64,000 bases of DNA, taken from Trissonchulus latispiculum (Eukaryota; Nematoda; Enoplea; Enoplida; Ironidae). The notes under the pieces are model-generated. The model ran no database searches, was not told where the DNA came from, and saw nothing but the letters and a program-made list of their open reading frames with translations. Below, piece after piece: positions 22,996 to 35,668 of this stretch (position 1 is the stretch's first letter; each line of letters starts with the position of its first letter). The stretch is from the NCBI GenBank assembly GCA_030248195.1, contig JASAND010010704.1, forward strand, positions 1 through 64,000, written 5' to 3'. Position numbers and translations under genes: made by a program.

Positions 22996-25310
22996 CATTT
23001 TGTATTCGATTAGCTGAGGCGGATTTGGCTCACACCTGAGGGGCAATATATGGAGAGAGGAGACCACAGTGGTATGCAGGAGGATCAGAATTTAAGCTTT
23101 AAATTAAACACGGGACTAAAATATTATTGGATCCGGGAAACAATCTTCCCTTCCCAAGCTTCAATGCGTGTGGGAGCGGCTGATTGCTAAAGTGTGCTTA
23201 ATTAACATTGATGTAATGCATTTCAATGTTAATGTATTACTTCATTAACACACGTGCTTAATGCTAACTTGCGCGAAACGTTCGCGTGAAAAATTCTAAA
23301 CTTTTATTATATATATACCAATTAATCAGAAATGTTGGGATAGAGAGTTAAGTTTCAGCTAAACACGTTAAGTTTTGAGAAAGATAAAGCATTGGGTGAT
23401 ATAGTTTACTTTAGAATTTGACACTATGATCAATTTTTAAGCACCGCAATCATTTTTCAGTTATTTTCAGAAGACGTACCAAATGATTACTTCCCCCTAC
23501 ACCTACGAAACACCTTCGGCTGGAACGATTTGACGGATTTCTTACGATTTCTTTCTTAATTAATCAAATTTACATATATGTAGACAACTGTGTAGACTGG
23601 TGAAACCATAAGAAAAAATATACATTTACATGTTAAAAAATTTCCTAAGTGTATACGTCTCAAGCTATCAAAAATTTCTCTGGTCGAATCTTCAGAATTG
23701 TTCAGCGTGACTTGCAACAGCACATGTGGATTTGAAGAAACTTTCAGGGTATTTAAGCTACTAGACTCCAGTGCATTTTTTGAATCTGGCCGGTGTCACC
23801 TTAACCTTTTTTAATACCAATATAAACCAATAATGCTTCTTAGCTTGCTTCTACTACCTGAGAGGTGCATTTTGTTTTCAAGTAACTTCTTTGATTATCA
23901 ACTGTAATTTGACCTGACTTGTTACACCAAACTAATTTCACTGAATGTTTTTGTTGAAAAACATATCTTCACCTGTGAAATTCACGGACAAAAGCCTCGA
24001 TTTACCTCTGTACTGGTTTCTAACACCGCTTTAAGGTCGCACTTCAATACATTCAGTCCACTTTGGAAAGCTGTAACCTGCTCAATATTTGGAGCTATGA
24101 ATTGAGCCACATATCAAAATGAAGCTCTAGTCGTTTGGTATCATTGAAACGTGTCTAACTGGTTTGTATTAGTCGCAATTTTACCAAACATAGCCGCAAT
24201 TTTTTTCTGAATATTTTTTAAGCAGCAAGAAAATGGTCGTTTCCAATGTGTATCTGAGATAATTTGCAAGGAACGGTTTTTTGATTTTGTCAAAATATCG
24301 TTTCAGTATGCAGCAATTCAGCATTTTCTGAAAATTTGGTATTTTATCTAACTTTGAAAAACATTGCACTTGATTGGAGGCTGATAAAGAGAAAAAACTC
24401 GGGCAAACTGTCCAAACATACTGTGTGGAAACTGGTTGTGGAGCAATCTTCGGTCAAAAAATTTTGGCAGCAATTTGACAAAATCAGTTATTCGCCCAGA
24501 ACTTTAGACTCATTCTGTGTACAGGGCTCTAGTTATCCTAGTTTGTGCCTCTATTCGAAACTCTTTAATTTGAGTATAAACTTGTCTACGCTTGTAGTAT
24601 ACACTGGCTCCAATTCGACGAAAACTGTTTTCAGCAAGATCGTGTCAAAAATAGCCAATTTTCGAGCAAAAGTTTTCAAAAATTCACTGCTCAAAAACGA
24701 TACGAGCTAGAGACTTATGTCTAAAAGCAAGGTTGTAGAGCACATAATAAGCTTTAAAATGATTATAGTCGCTGGGCATAATTTTCTATATATAGCTCTA
24801 GAACTTCAAATTTTTGTTTCTCACTGTACATGAATGCCATGAAGCTGGCATTTTTACAGAACGTTTATTATCATTTTCGATGTATTTTCTGAAAATTTGA
24901 ATGTAACCGGGCAATAATTGCACTTTCTGCAACTAATCTGCACGTAGAGGGAGCACAACCTTAAACTGTTTGCAAAACACCCTTCACTACCTATAGCTAC
25001 TCACTAAGTCTTGCACCGGAGATCTGACTGGAAGGGCATCGGGTATCGGATTGTTCATGCACTCCGGGCTGGCACGAGTCCTCACAGCCTCATTTCCTTG
25101 AAATAGGAACGGTCTGTTACGACCCCTGAAAGACCTGCAATCCTGCAAGACATCTCCTCTCTGGGGTTCTTACAGGAGACCCCAATTAGAGGAGAGAGAA
25201 ACTTTCAAAACATTTCCGTCTTCGGAGGCACTTTTGGAATAAGAATGTCTATTTCCGTACACAAACTGGACATTTGAGTATTTTTAGCGTAGTAATAGCA
25301 GTATGGCAGC
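22996..25310. other. Intergenic; unassigned repeats possible
   Basis: No gene was recognised. ORFs at 24181-24369 and 24336-24710 have low-complexity content and no domains. A moderately GC-rich block at about 25010-25230 stands out from the AT-rich flanks and may be an unrecognised mobile element. Confidence 0.35.
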
Positions 25311-25317
25311 AGCCAAG

Positions 25318-25660
25318 GAGCCGTGATGGCCGAGTGGTAAGGTGTTTGACTAAAGATCTTAAGGTCCTAGGTTTGAACCTCCGCTGCCACAAGGCTTTCA
25401 CAAATCCCCTTGAGCAAGCGACTAAGCACATTTCGGTTCGCCGTGGGCTCCAGCCAACCGAGCTATCTATCCATAACTGGTCGGTAAATGGGCACCACCA
25501 CCACTGCGGTGGGAAGCTAACAGGAGTATGTGTTCTGACGCCATGCCTGATTGAGGGCTGGCCCCCCTTCCACAAATGTAGTCAACATTGTCGCTCCTGG
25601 CTTCGGGCTATTGATCCGGAGATATGCACCGGCACCTTATAACCTTCTGTATTTTGGAGT
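25318..25660 (+). mobile_element. tRNA-derived SINE
   Basis: The head resembles a class II (Leu/Ser-type) tRNA: box A TGGCCGAGTGGT, box B GGTTTGAACCTCC and a tRNA-like end CCGCTGCCA. It is followed by CCCCTTGAGCAAGCGACTAA, similar in pattern to the CCTTGGGCAAGGCACTTAA-type region common in animal SINEs. ORFs on both strands (25249-25575 minus, 25274-25642 plus) are products of the SINE. No clear target duplication was found. Confidence 0.7.
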
Positions 25661-25864
25661 TCTCTCTAGGGGTCACTTTACCTCACCATTATTAATAGCA
25701 GGATAAGTGGAAAACAGGCCTATTATTACTGTATTTTAGGATTTTCCCCCTCCCCCTGTTTTGTCCAGGAAAACCCAGTACTGTGGAGACAGAAATGTTC
25801 AGTTACTTGTAACTACTCTTTAACGTACAAATTTAATTTTAATTTGATTTCTCCTCGTTATATA

Positions 25865-25865
<1 letters not shown>

Positions 25866-25961
<96 letters not shown>

Positions 25962-25976
25962 TATATATATATATAC
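25866..25976. repeat. TA microsatellite
   Basis: About 110 bp of almost pure TA, with a short CA run near 25952. Confidence 0.95.
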
Positions 25977-26448
25977 TAGTTTCCGTTTGCTTCTGCTTCA
26001 GTCATTGATTCCTTTAAGTTCGAAACTTAAAAGTAGCTTGCAGCAAAATAATCTTGACATAGCCTATGAGTCAGCTGCGCCGCAGTGTTGTTTCAGTAGC
26101 CGATTTCAGTTTGTGTTTAAGTTTCAGTCGGCAACGTAAAATAATTTCAGTTTCAGTTCACTTTAAATGAACGGTTTCCAGCCTTCTGAGTTGACATAAA
26201 GCACAATTTGATGTTTATTCAGCCTCCACTGCAGCACTACTAACAGAATCGAAGCTCAAAGTCAAAACCTTCAAAATGTCAAGTTTTAAGGAAAGACTGA
26301 AACTCAGTCCGAGTTTCAGGTTTTTACCCAAATTAGTTTCAGCTTCAGTTTCAGTCGGAAGCCTAAAAAGTTTCAGTCTCAGTGACTGAAACCTACACAA
26401 ACTGAAACCTAGTTTCAGTTTCAGTTTCAATGACTGAAACATCACTAG
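25977..26448. repeat. GTTTCAGT-rich element, probably non-autonomous
   Basis: The right end contains CTAGTTTCAGTTTCAGTTTC and CAATGACTGAAACATCACTA. The left end has CTAGTTTC and CAGTCATTGATT in partly inverted order. GTTTCAGT-type words recur through the segment. The minus ORF at 26215-26445 is a translation of these repeats. Boundaries are uncertain. Confidence 0.5.
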
Positions 26449-26765
26449 CTGCGCGTATCCCTGTATGCGTGCGCCTACAGGACAAACATTTAAGAGAGGG
26501 TATATACCAGAAAGTGACCTCAGACGATCACAACCGAGCTTTCAACTTCGGTTCGTACTTAAACCCTAGGCACCCTATTAAGTATTATTATTATATGATG
26601 TTGTGACTGTGCGTTACTGACGCACACAGAAATTTCCTGTTTTGTTATTGTTTTTAAATTTCGTAAAGATAACGTCAAATTAGAGCTCTACACACGATCT
26701 CTTAAATCCGTTGTTCTGACACCGAGTGACACTTCAGTGACTAGTGAGCCCAACCTGGTAACCAG

Positions 26766-28921
26766 GGTTCCCTATCAAAACGTCTAAAGTCAAAACGTCT
26801 AACGTTCATAACGTCTACCGACGAAACGTCTAACGACGAAACGTCTACTGACAAAACGTCTAATTTTTCTAAAATTGTGTCAGACGTTCAAAACGTCTAA
26901 ACTTTCCGAAATTTCAGTGATTATTTTTTACTTATTTTGTGTGGGTCAGGGAAAGTTTTCGAATATATAGACCACTTAGGGTATGGGTGACAGGGTCTTG
27001 CGCTTGCCAAATCTTCAATTTGAAGTTCTGGCCTTGTCTCAAATATACTTCTTATTTTCTGCATTAGCTTTAGTATTCGACTAATTACTGATTACTGACT
27101 GTAATTAGTGAAGATGGTGCAACAGATTTCACTGATTGCTGATTACTTATTAATTTACGCTTAAGGGGGGGGGGGCTACGAATTTCACTAAAAGTTCGAT
27201 GTTGGAAAAGCTAGCTAGTCTTTTGCCACATAATAGTATTAGGTTAAGTGTAAAATAGTTTAAAGTTTGAAAGAATTCCATACAGCGTAGCGTCCTGTGG
27301 AGCCATCAGAAGTTGGTGTTATCGGTCCAAAGCTCGACATGACACGTACACAAACTTCGCCTCGCCCTGATCGCTATGTGCAAGGCACAGTACCCAAATT
27401 TTCAGGAATTAGTTCTGATATATAGTGCTTTGATATCGCGTAAAATAATCTCTAGACCGTTGCCTACTTTTCTGTGCGATACGATCAAAATGCGAAAAAT
27501 TGGGTGTTGTAGGTCTATACGGGTGGAGGTTAACTAACTTCTAATGAGCTGTGGTTTACCAAATGAACCAAACTTTGCGGCAATTAATACTCCAAGTATC
27601 TGTCTTAACTTTGGTATAAATGACGTGATTTCGCTAATCCCTGTGTTCGCAGTGCTGGATTATATTATCGATATTGTCGCTGTTATTTGGCGCCATTTCG
27701 AAGATGTGAGTCAATTACTCCAAAGTACTGCGGCAGAATCGGCTGAAACTTAGCACATTACAGGCCAGTGAGTGCACCAAGATGTGCCGAAAGCTATGTC
27801 ACTAAACCTCGCTCCAATGTTTATAAATGCTAGATTGATTTCTCGAAGTATGGATGGCGATCGCTCCAAAAAGCTCTAAGACAGTTGTAAGCACATACTG
27901 AACGAAGGAAGCGTCATATCGAAAAACGGATTTCATATTCGGATTCAGCAGGTCAAATAACCCCTATACCCACCTTTTTGGCAAAATCGGAGACAAAAAA
28001 TTTTTTGACCCCATTTTTACTGCGCTTAGCTAGCTTTTCATGCCTAAAAATAAGGGTTATTTCTTAACGAAAAGTTGGCTAGCATACTAACCAGAAAACC
28101 AAAGCCCTTGAAACTCACAGACAATATGCCCCTATTAGAGCCTAATAACTGGTAAAAAGCTGGGGTAGGCTAGGGGCTGCCAATTTTATTAGATCGAAAA
28201 CGGCGCACGGTCACCTCGCAACTTTTTGCAAAATTTCAAACTTTGAGCTGTTATAACTAAAGAAGGAAGCAACGCTCGAAAGCCGGAATACTTTTAATAT
28301 GTAGCACTAGTAACAGCTAACATCTATGGCTGAAAGTTACAGAATCGGTCGAACCGTTAATTTACCAGAGCTGAAAAACCCTTTTTGAAAAATCCCGTTT
28401 TTCGCACCAAAATTTCTACTTTGGCGTCCTGCCAAAAACGGTGTATATGAGATATATTGTTGCCCACCCTAAACTTTTTTACTTTGATATGTTGGCTAAC
28501 GTTGGGCGGGAAAGTAGCTCTCTCCGACGATGTTGTGCCAACCCGTTCGTAGCCCCCCCCTTAAGTTCTAAAATTTCAACAATTGTAAATTGTAATGCAA
28601 ATTGTAAATTTTATAAATATTTCAAGCCATTTACATACCCTGGCTTTTCAGAAATATATATTTAAAAACTAAACACAATTTAAAATCAAACAATGAACTA
28701 GACGTAGAGATTAATTTAATGTATCTTTAAAATACATTTACTTCAAAATAACATTAAACCTGATTTGTTTTCTTGAAAAAATGATTTTAGACGTTTTGAA
28801 CGTGTGACACAATTTTAGAAAAATTAGACGTTTTGTCAGTAGACGTTTCGTCGTTAGACGTTTCGTCGGTTGACGTTATGAACGTTAGACGTTTTGACTT
28901 TAGACGTTTTGAACGGACACC
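26766..28921. mobile_element. 2.2-kb long-TIR element, Mutator-like size of TSD
   Basis: Flanked by the 9-bp duplication GGTAACCAG at 26757-26765 and 28922-28930. The TIRs are about 125 bp and nearly identical, built from repeated AACGTCTAA words. The outer ends are GGTTCCCTATCAAAACG and (reverse complement) GGTGTCCGTTCAAAACG. Long TIRs with a 9-bp duplication fit the Mutator superfamily. The interior has only short ORFs (for example 27544-27753) with no transposase similarity, so the copy is non-autonomous. Confidence 0.78.
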
Positions 28922-28930
28922 GGTAACCAG

Positions 28931-30707
28931 TGTTAGAGTGTAAAAATCCAAAACAGAAGTTCACCCTTCGTGAAAATTAACACGAATTGAGGTACCTTTC
29001 TAAGAACTGAAGAATGCCTTGAAAAACATTAGCAACATTTTTATTAAGGTAGATTGCTGAGCAACAATACAATGAGCAAGTAAAAACGAAAGACAAGTTA
29101 ACAACATATTTGGCAGGTTAAAGCAAGTGAAAATTATGCCGCCATGGAGCAAAGAACATGGATATGAAAATATTATCAGTATCCCATCCATGGCATAAAC
29201 AGATAAAACCCTTAGTGAAGACCAACAGAACAAAAACTATAAATAAGTCTAATAGGAATCAAAGAGAAGCAGATGTCGTTTCTCTTAGTTAACACTGTAT
29301 ACCTAGACACTACTTTTAGCAACACACAACAAGAACAGTCTCATAGTATATAACTTTAACATCACATCATATTAATGATGTTTTAAAAAAACCAGTTTTC
29401 TATTATCACATTTTAAATTTGAAATATATTGCGAAATTTTCGGAACTACTTTTTAAGAGATTTGTAATGTATAAAACTTCACCGCCAATTGCTAAATACA
29501 CACTCAAGAAAAGGGTGAACCAATAGAAATCAAAAGTCACCATAACAGCATTACCAATTAGGCAAGGACATTGGGCATAAATAAGAGCAGAATGCAAGTT
29601 CAGATCACTAAGCCAACCTACTTTCTAAAATTAAGTAGCAAAAGACAATAAGAGAAAAACACGAAAAAATATTGAAAAAAGTTCACATAAAGCTGCAAAA
29701 TCCAGCTAAACATCAAATTAATAACATTAATCCATTAGCTCAGAAACAAAACAACAAAAATAAACAATGGAATACCTAATCCTATTCCCTTCGGAATCAT
29801 TTTTCCTAACCCGAAAACCCTAAACATGCTGGTCTCAGCTGAATGCTTTTCCTTCCATCATAAAAACTCTAGCAACAAAATCTGCTGCTGTTACCCTTAG
29901 AAAAATTCGAACTCAACCAAAACGCCAGTAGTACAGTAGGTGTGGCTTTTAAAATATCACTGCACAAAAGGTTGCCAGCACAGCACTAAGCATAACTGTG
30001 GCCTAAACCTAAATCAAGTTGTGGATTGCACCAAGATGTGAATAGCAGTTCTCACAATAAGCCTAAAATCTGAACAGCTACGTAAACTTATTCTTTAGTT
30101 ATATACGTATTCAAATTTTGACTTTCACATTTTCAAATCCAAAATGTGACTAGCCATTTTCTAGTTTTTCAAATTTTGATTTTCAAATTTCCAATCCAAA
30201 ATATTCAGTCATAACAAAGAACTCACCAATCTCCTACCGGAAAAGATCATGAATCTATCCAGTAGAATAGCAAGAACCTCGAAAGCTTTCAGACGTTATG
30301 CACACTCCTTCTTGCCCTGTTCACATTTACTCAGATTCTTTTCCCAATTCAAATTCTAACGTTTCAATTAATTTGTTCATATTGCTATGCCAACTATTGG
30401 TGTGCTTTTCACTTATTTTGTTATTTAATTAATGTAAACATACTGAGAGTTTATATATAAAACACAACAATTTTAATAATTAATATTTAAAACGGTTAAT
30501 TATACATTATGTGAACTTCAAGTTTCTTTTGAACAGAGTTGTTAGAAGAAAGTATTGAGCATAAATTTTCTTCCCCAAAGATACTAAAAATTTCTTTCTA
30601 TGGACCTTAGAAATTAGACAGATAAAATACAAATTATTTATCTTTCTCAGAATCTTACAAGTTTTATGGAAATAAAGCGCTATCCAGATTTTATTCTTAC
30701 TCCGAGG
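28931..30707. other. AT-rich intergenic stretch with a MATH-exon relic
   Basis: No intact gene was recognised. See the separate entry for the short relic at 29820-29860. Confidence 0.35.
29820..29860 (-). pseudogene. Possible MATH exon relic
   Basis: The minus-strand words AAGCATTCAGCTGAGAC and CAGCATG resemble the EKYSTETSM/QKHSVETC part of the two BTB-MATH second exons. The frame is broken and similarity does not extend far. If real, it is the remnant of a third paralogue lying between the two intact ones. Confidence 0.35.
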
Positions 30708-31081
30708 CACAGGCGGACAAGGGGGGGGGGAAGGGGGAATTTCCCCCCTCGGCGAAGTCGTCCACAAGGAGTTGCGAAATTGCTCCCACAAGGGGTAAGA
30801 AACTCGGCCACAAGGGGTAAGAAAATTGCCAAAAAATTGATTTTACGACTACAATTTCCAAAGGCAATGCCGGAATTTTTTGCTTAAAATTTCTATTTTT
30901 TGATAAAAAACGACCGAAAAATGTGTTTTCGCTAAAAATAGTTGTTTTTGGTAAAAAATGGCAATAATCGCTTAAAAATCGCTTTCAAAAGTACCCCTAA
31001 GAAAAATCGCTCTCACAAGGTATATGCCCCCAATTTGCTTCCACAAGGGTTCAGTGAAATTTGACCTCCCGTTCAGTTATG
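30708..31081. mobile_element. CATA-type hAT-like MITE
   Basis: Flanked by CTCCGAGG (30700-30707) and TTCCGAGG (31082-31089), an 8-bp duplication with one change. Ends CACAGGCGGAC and (reverse complement) CATAACTGAAC are degenerate TIRs. It contains G/C tracts, repeated CCACAAGGGGTAAGAAA, and a decayed CCGGAATTTTT palindrome near 30868. No genuine ORF. Confidence 0.65.
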
Positions 31082-31089
31082 TTCCGAGG

Positions 31090-31887
31090 TATGAATAAAA
31101 TCTGAATAACTTTAACTACTTATTCTGATTTAATTCACATGTTATTCAGACTTAACTTGGGGCAATGAAAATGCAGTTATCCAGATTTTGTTCAGGGATA
31201 ATTTCTGAATAGCTTATTCAGCTTTTATTCACATTTGGTGCAAACCCACTGTTAAACTACAAAAACTTTTGTTTTGTTTTGCGCTTTTGTTTTGTTTCAT
31301 ACCCAGTTTACATTAATATCACAAACTACCACTACTTCAATTTCACACCAGAACGTCAAAAGCCAGTTGAATTTTGCAGAAAATCTCACTACGTTGAGAT
31401 GGTCCCCAAGATACAAAACTACCAAACAGTTTCGGTTTCGAAGTAGATTATTAGCATTAAAAGCCAATTTCCGCCCTCTGACCCAAATTTTTAGGAAACC
31501 AGTTTCAATGCACTTGAGAAAGAACATGGCTACTTGTTGTACTTGGTGGCTCTATGTCTTTAAACAAGATCATAACCCCTGAGAAAGCAAAATGCAAGAG
31601 AACACAAAAGCATTTATAAGCACTAATAACTAAGCACTAATAACTTATATACCTCTAAACAAGCATGTATGATGTATATACGACATTAAATAAAAACTGA
31701 AATCTTAAAATCAGATAAACACTAAAACAGACATAAAACTAAAATCTCTAAAACAGGATAAAATATGACAAGCTAAAGTTCACATTAAAGCTAAATGTGT
31801 ACGTGAAAGAACTGAGCACAAAACTACAAACGACAGAGCATTTACGCATACGCTCAGCAAGACGTATATAGCTGAAACAAATCAGAC
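31090..31887. other. 3' flank of BTB-MATH paralogue 2
   Basis: It contains repeated TTATTCAGATTTTATTCAC-like words to about 31240, then AT-rich sequence. The 102-aa ORF at 31274-31582 has no domain, and I do not call it a gene. Confidence 0.35.
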
Positions 31888-33051
31888 TTAATTATTCAAC
31901 AAAATAAACAACACCTCAATACTTAAAATACCATTGACTAAGAACCCTTTTTCGGGATTAATCAGATCCGGTATTAAAACAAATTTGCCAAGACCCCAAG
32001 AAGTATTCTTTTTCTGACTGCAATAGTCCTGGAAAAAGCAGGTCTCAACTGAATGCTTCTGCACGGTGGATCTGATACGAAAGTATGTCTTCATCAGATA
32101 GGACCAGTCACCCTTATCATTTGTCGTGAGGACGCGAGGGCCCACAAAAATGGACAAATAATCCTCACGCTTTTTAACGTAAAAACACCAAGGAACACCA
32201 CACACAGTTACGTCAGGGGCAAACTTACTGCCGTTCAGTTCTTCAATATTTTTCTCTGAAAGGGCCATGCTCAGATAGCCATGGGCATCAAAGCGGCCCT
32301 CAATAACTGGGCGCATGATCGCCGGATAGGTGGCAAATTCACGATATTCAGGTAGCTGGAGAAAGCGATCAGGATGGGTACGTGCCCAGTGCAAACAGAC
32401 CTAGAAAATGAAAAATTTTGAACATGACTTCCAGACACTAAGCAAGGTAGAATTACCTGGAACTCAACTCAAATTTTAACTAAGCTTCAAGAATCTTGAA
32501 TCTGAAGCACTATGAAATCCAAACTCTTGGGATCAAAACAAAACAAAGTGACATACCGGTCTCTCAAAGTAAGGACTCAACCTAACCTGTAACAAGGACT
32601 TCGCCTCCTGAAAGGTGTGACAAAGAAGGAACAATTTTCCAGCACTGCTTCCATTCAATTTTTCGATCAAGGCAATTTCAGCCTCGCGAAATAGATCCAT
32701 TTCCTCAAGTCGATGCGACAAACGCAGTACAAGCTCACAATGTTCCGCTGTACGAACCGGTGAGTCTTGACTCTGATTTAGGGAAGCAGTGCCAGTGTAA
32801 ATCATTTGCAGCAGTTCCTTTACAATTGAAGAATCAAAATCATCAATCTTAATCTGGCCACTCTTGGACTCCGAAAGACCAGAAGTGAGATTCGCCCGCA
32901 TAACTGGATTCCGATGAAGGACCAGGGCGTGACTGTAAAATCGTTTACCGTCCCGACAGATCACTTCAACGTCTGACAAGCTGTTAGGCTTATCAATGTG
33001 CTCAAAAACGCTGAATAACCAAGCCAGGACCTTCTTACTTCTTTCATCCAT
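31888..33051 (-). CDS. BTB-BACK-MATH protein, paralogue 2
   Basis: Same architecture and probable role as paralogue 1. Exon 1 is 33051-32587 (155 codons, donor GTTAGG). Exon 2 is 32400-31888 (acceptor TTTCTAG, stop TAA). Phase 0, total about 325 residues. The intron is only 186 bp, against 1.3 kb in paralogue 1. The BTB exon differs at about 16 of 155 residues, with almost none in the first 50. The first ~55 residues of exon 2 are also close, but the MATH domain proper is only about half identical and shorter at its centre. The MATH signature is TSWGLGKFVLIPDL with NGILSIEVLFIL at the end. The conserved splice position and flanks show a duplication. Both copies look intact. Confidence 0.88.
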
Positions 33052-34989
33052 GATTTAAAGACTACAACCCCTAAAATAAGTAACATATCCCGAAATCAAG
33101 CGAGTAAGGACAACAACGACCTGAAACGAGTATTTTAGTAAAAATTAATACTCGCCAACTGCAATAAAGAAATGAGTCCTGAGTGGCATATGCCACTTTA
33201 CGATTTGAGTTTGTAGTTTTCCGCTCCTCTACGGATGGGATTTTTAGTGGGAGGGGGCACTTTTTCTCGACCCCTTCCCCCCACTCACAATAAGGTGTCC
33301 AGAAAATGCCAAACTTTAAGGATTTTTGTTCAAAAATGGTCTAAAATTCTCTATTTTGTTGCTAAAACTTGATTTTTGACCACTTTTTAGCTGTTCCAGC
33401 AGTGTGTATATATAGCAATGTTCACCAAAAAATCAAAAATCGAATTTTTGTTGGCAATTTCGCAAATGAAGTCCGATCGAAAAAACTTTTGGTTGGTACA
33501 TATGAAATGGTAGTTACCCTTCTACATATGGTGCACACTTCATGCCGGTAGCTTTGTGTAGCATGAGTAATAAAAATTTGTGTGATATTTTGTGAACGAA
33601 TTCACAAAAAGATCACTTGTTCACAAAAAATCACCACCGGATCTCGTCTCAGGATATAGCTAGCTAGGAAATTATTCTTTTCACGCACAAATAGAGCATA
33701 GTCCATAGTGTTATTACTTGTTATGTAAAAAATTGGATCCACAAGTTTCTTTTGCACAGGCTGAACTTCGAATTTTGGCTCTCGGCCCCCGGATCCAAAG
33801 TGGGTACCCAGGCCAACATGCTTGACCTTGATTATTGATATGAGGAACACAGGAATCCACTTATTTTGTGTTCTGTTGCTCTAGTAATAAGAAAAAGGAT
33901 TTGGACATACCCGACTATCTGTTACCTTTTTCCGGAGCTAGATGAATTATTTTGGTACGTAGGGCATATTGTAATACAGCATTGAAACACATAAAAATGC
34001 TAGTACATGATTGTAGCCAATAATACAATTATTAGGCAATACATAGATATCGTCACATATTACATAAACTATATGAGTAGTGCATGCGACCTCTACCAGA
34101 CTCAATGCTCACACCTGCGGCTCATCAGTGGAGGAGTGTGGAATTCAGTTTTTAAAATAATTTCTATTAAGCACAGAACAAACAATTTGGTGGAGTAATT
34201 TAGCATCGGGAATGGTCACGTGACTTGGGTTAGGGTCACGTGACCACATGACTGTCAAAAAATGTTATTTTAAGGACCCAAAAGCCTATAAATTCACCTA
34301 TAAGTTTTACGGTGCGTAGAATTCAAAATGTGCATTAGTTTTTAGGTAGCTTTTGCCCAGATGGTGATTCTGACCACCCTCTGGGTCCGGGCCGGGTCCG
34401 TCTGCCAGAAGGGAGTTGAGGTACCTGAAAAATACGCTATATAGGTTTTTCGGGTCGCTGTGCTCGAATTTGGCATTAGTTTTACACTAGCGGTTGCCCC
34501 AGAGGATTTTTACAAAAAATGAGTGATTTTTCTTTAGTGAATTTGTTCACCAAAAGATCACCCGCCGGTGGCGAATCCAGAGGGCAATGCAGAGAATCCA
34601 ATATATGGTTGGATAGCTTAGAGTTAGGACATGTCACATGTATAATATGGGGCAGCTGCGAAAAGTCCATAGTGAGTACCAGCAAAAATTTCAATTTTGG
34701 TCCGGAGTTGTCCGAGGGTCGGATTTTGGGAGGGCCGACTATTTTGGGCACTCTAGCCGGAGGAGTTTGCCTTGGCAGTCAAACTTACATATGTTGAGGT
34801 TGGTTAAGGTAGTTTTTTGGCCTAAAGGAAATCCAGCACAGTAGTAATGAAACTTGAATAAACGTATCAAGCGTCGTTTGCTAGTAACTGCGGTTGTTTA
34901 TCAAAGAATTCATACAGCAAAAAATTGGTCCAGGTAAAGGCTTCATTTTCCCATATACATGAACGTGTACGTGTATGTGTTGTAATGTA
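33052..34989. other. Upstream region of paralogue 2; one G-tract element remnant
   Basis: Near 33238 the sequence GGATTTTTAGTGGGAGGGGG resembles the left end of the G-tract element at 51850, so a related insertion probably starts here. Its other end was not found. ORFs at 34482-34844 on both strands show no domain. Confidence 0.35.
34215..34244. promoter_or_regulatory. Two GTCACGTGAC palindromes
   Basis: Perfect 10-bp palindromes GTCACGTGAC lie at 34215-34224 and 34235-34244, start to start 20 bp, or about two helical turns. This is the extended E-box bound by bHLH-Zip factors of the USF/MITF-TFE type (the CLEAR consensus). The nearest gene start is paralogue 2, about 1.2 kb away on the minus strand. 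A regulatory role is inference. Confidence 0.4.
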
Positions 34990-35170
34990 TGTGTAAGGTG
35001 GTGGTTTCCTTTTGTGTAAATTTGACCCTATAGGCTTCAATTCTTGGTGAAAGTAGATGAAACTTCTTGGTGCTCTTTAACATTCTGGGACTAGAAACGC
35101 AATTTTAGGCAAAAAGATAAGAAATTTTCGGTTTTTGGCATTACACTCTCAGTATATCGATCTGGGTTCA
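34990..35170 (+). repeat. Interspersed repeat R1, partial copy 3
   Basis: Matches 3983-4150 over blocks such as GTGTAAATTTGACC, GTGCTCTTTAACATTCTGGG and AAAAAGATAAGAAATTTTCG. It ends abruptly on both sides. Confidence 0.7.
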
Positions 35171-35289
35171 AGCGGACTTCTGGATTTCATTTTCCCGGCT
35201 TTTACTTCTTCATGCTAAGTATAAGCAACAATCTCAATATATATACTCTTTAACTTCTTTGAAGATTTATTTCTTTGTAACTTTCATTT

Positions 35290-35668
35290 TTCAACAAGCG
35301 AAACCGAATTTTTTGTAGCCGATTTCGCTGAAGTTGCCTAGAGTGTTTTTTGGGTCGCTGAAAATGAAGATTCCATCTTGCAAGCATTCTAAACTTTTAA
35401 CGGAAGGAAAGAATGTTCTGAGATACCATTCCGACCACTCGAGTTTAATAACGAAGACCAAATGCATTTCTAGAAATCTCAACTCTACAGGCTCCAACCA
35501 CAACTATTCCTTACTTTGCAATTATATATACTTGAAATACTATATTCTTATCATGGGCTGGGCGGTGCATGTAGCTGTAAAAAGGGTAAAAAATTCGAAA
35601 AAGCAGTGCTAAGAGTGTAAAAAGCTAAGGTTTTTAACATTGTTACTTTTTTTACAATTTACAACCCT
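35290..35668. repeat. Truncated copy of the hAT-like element at 21025-22235
   Basis: Shares ATTCCATCTTGCA, TACTTGAAATACTATATT and the terminal ATTTACAACCCT with the right half of that element. The left half is missing. Confidence 0.65.
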
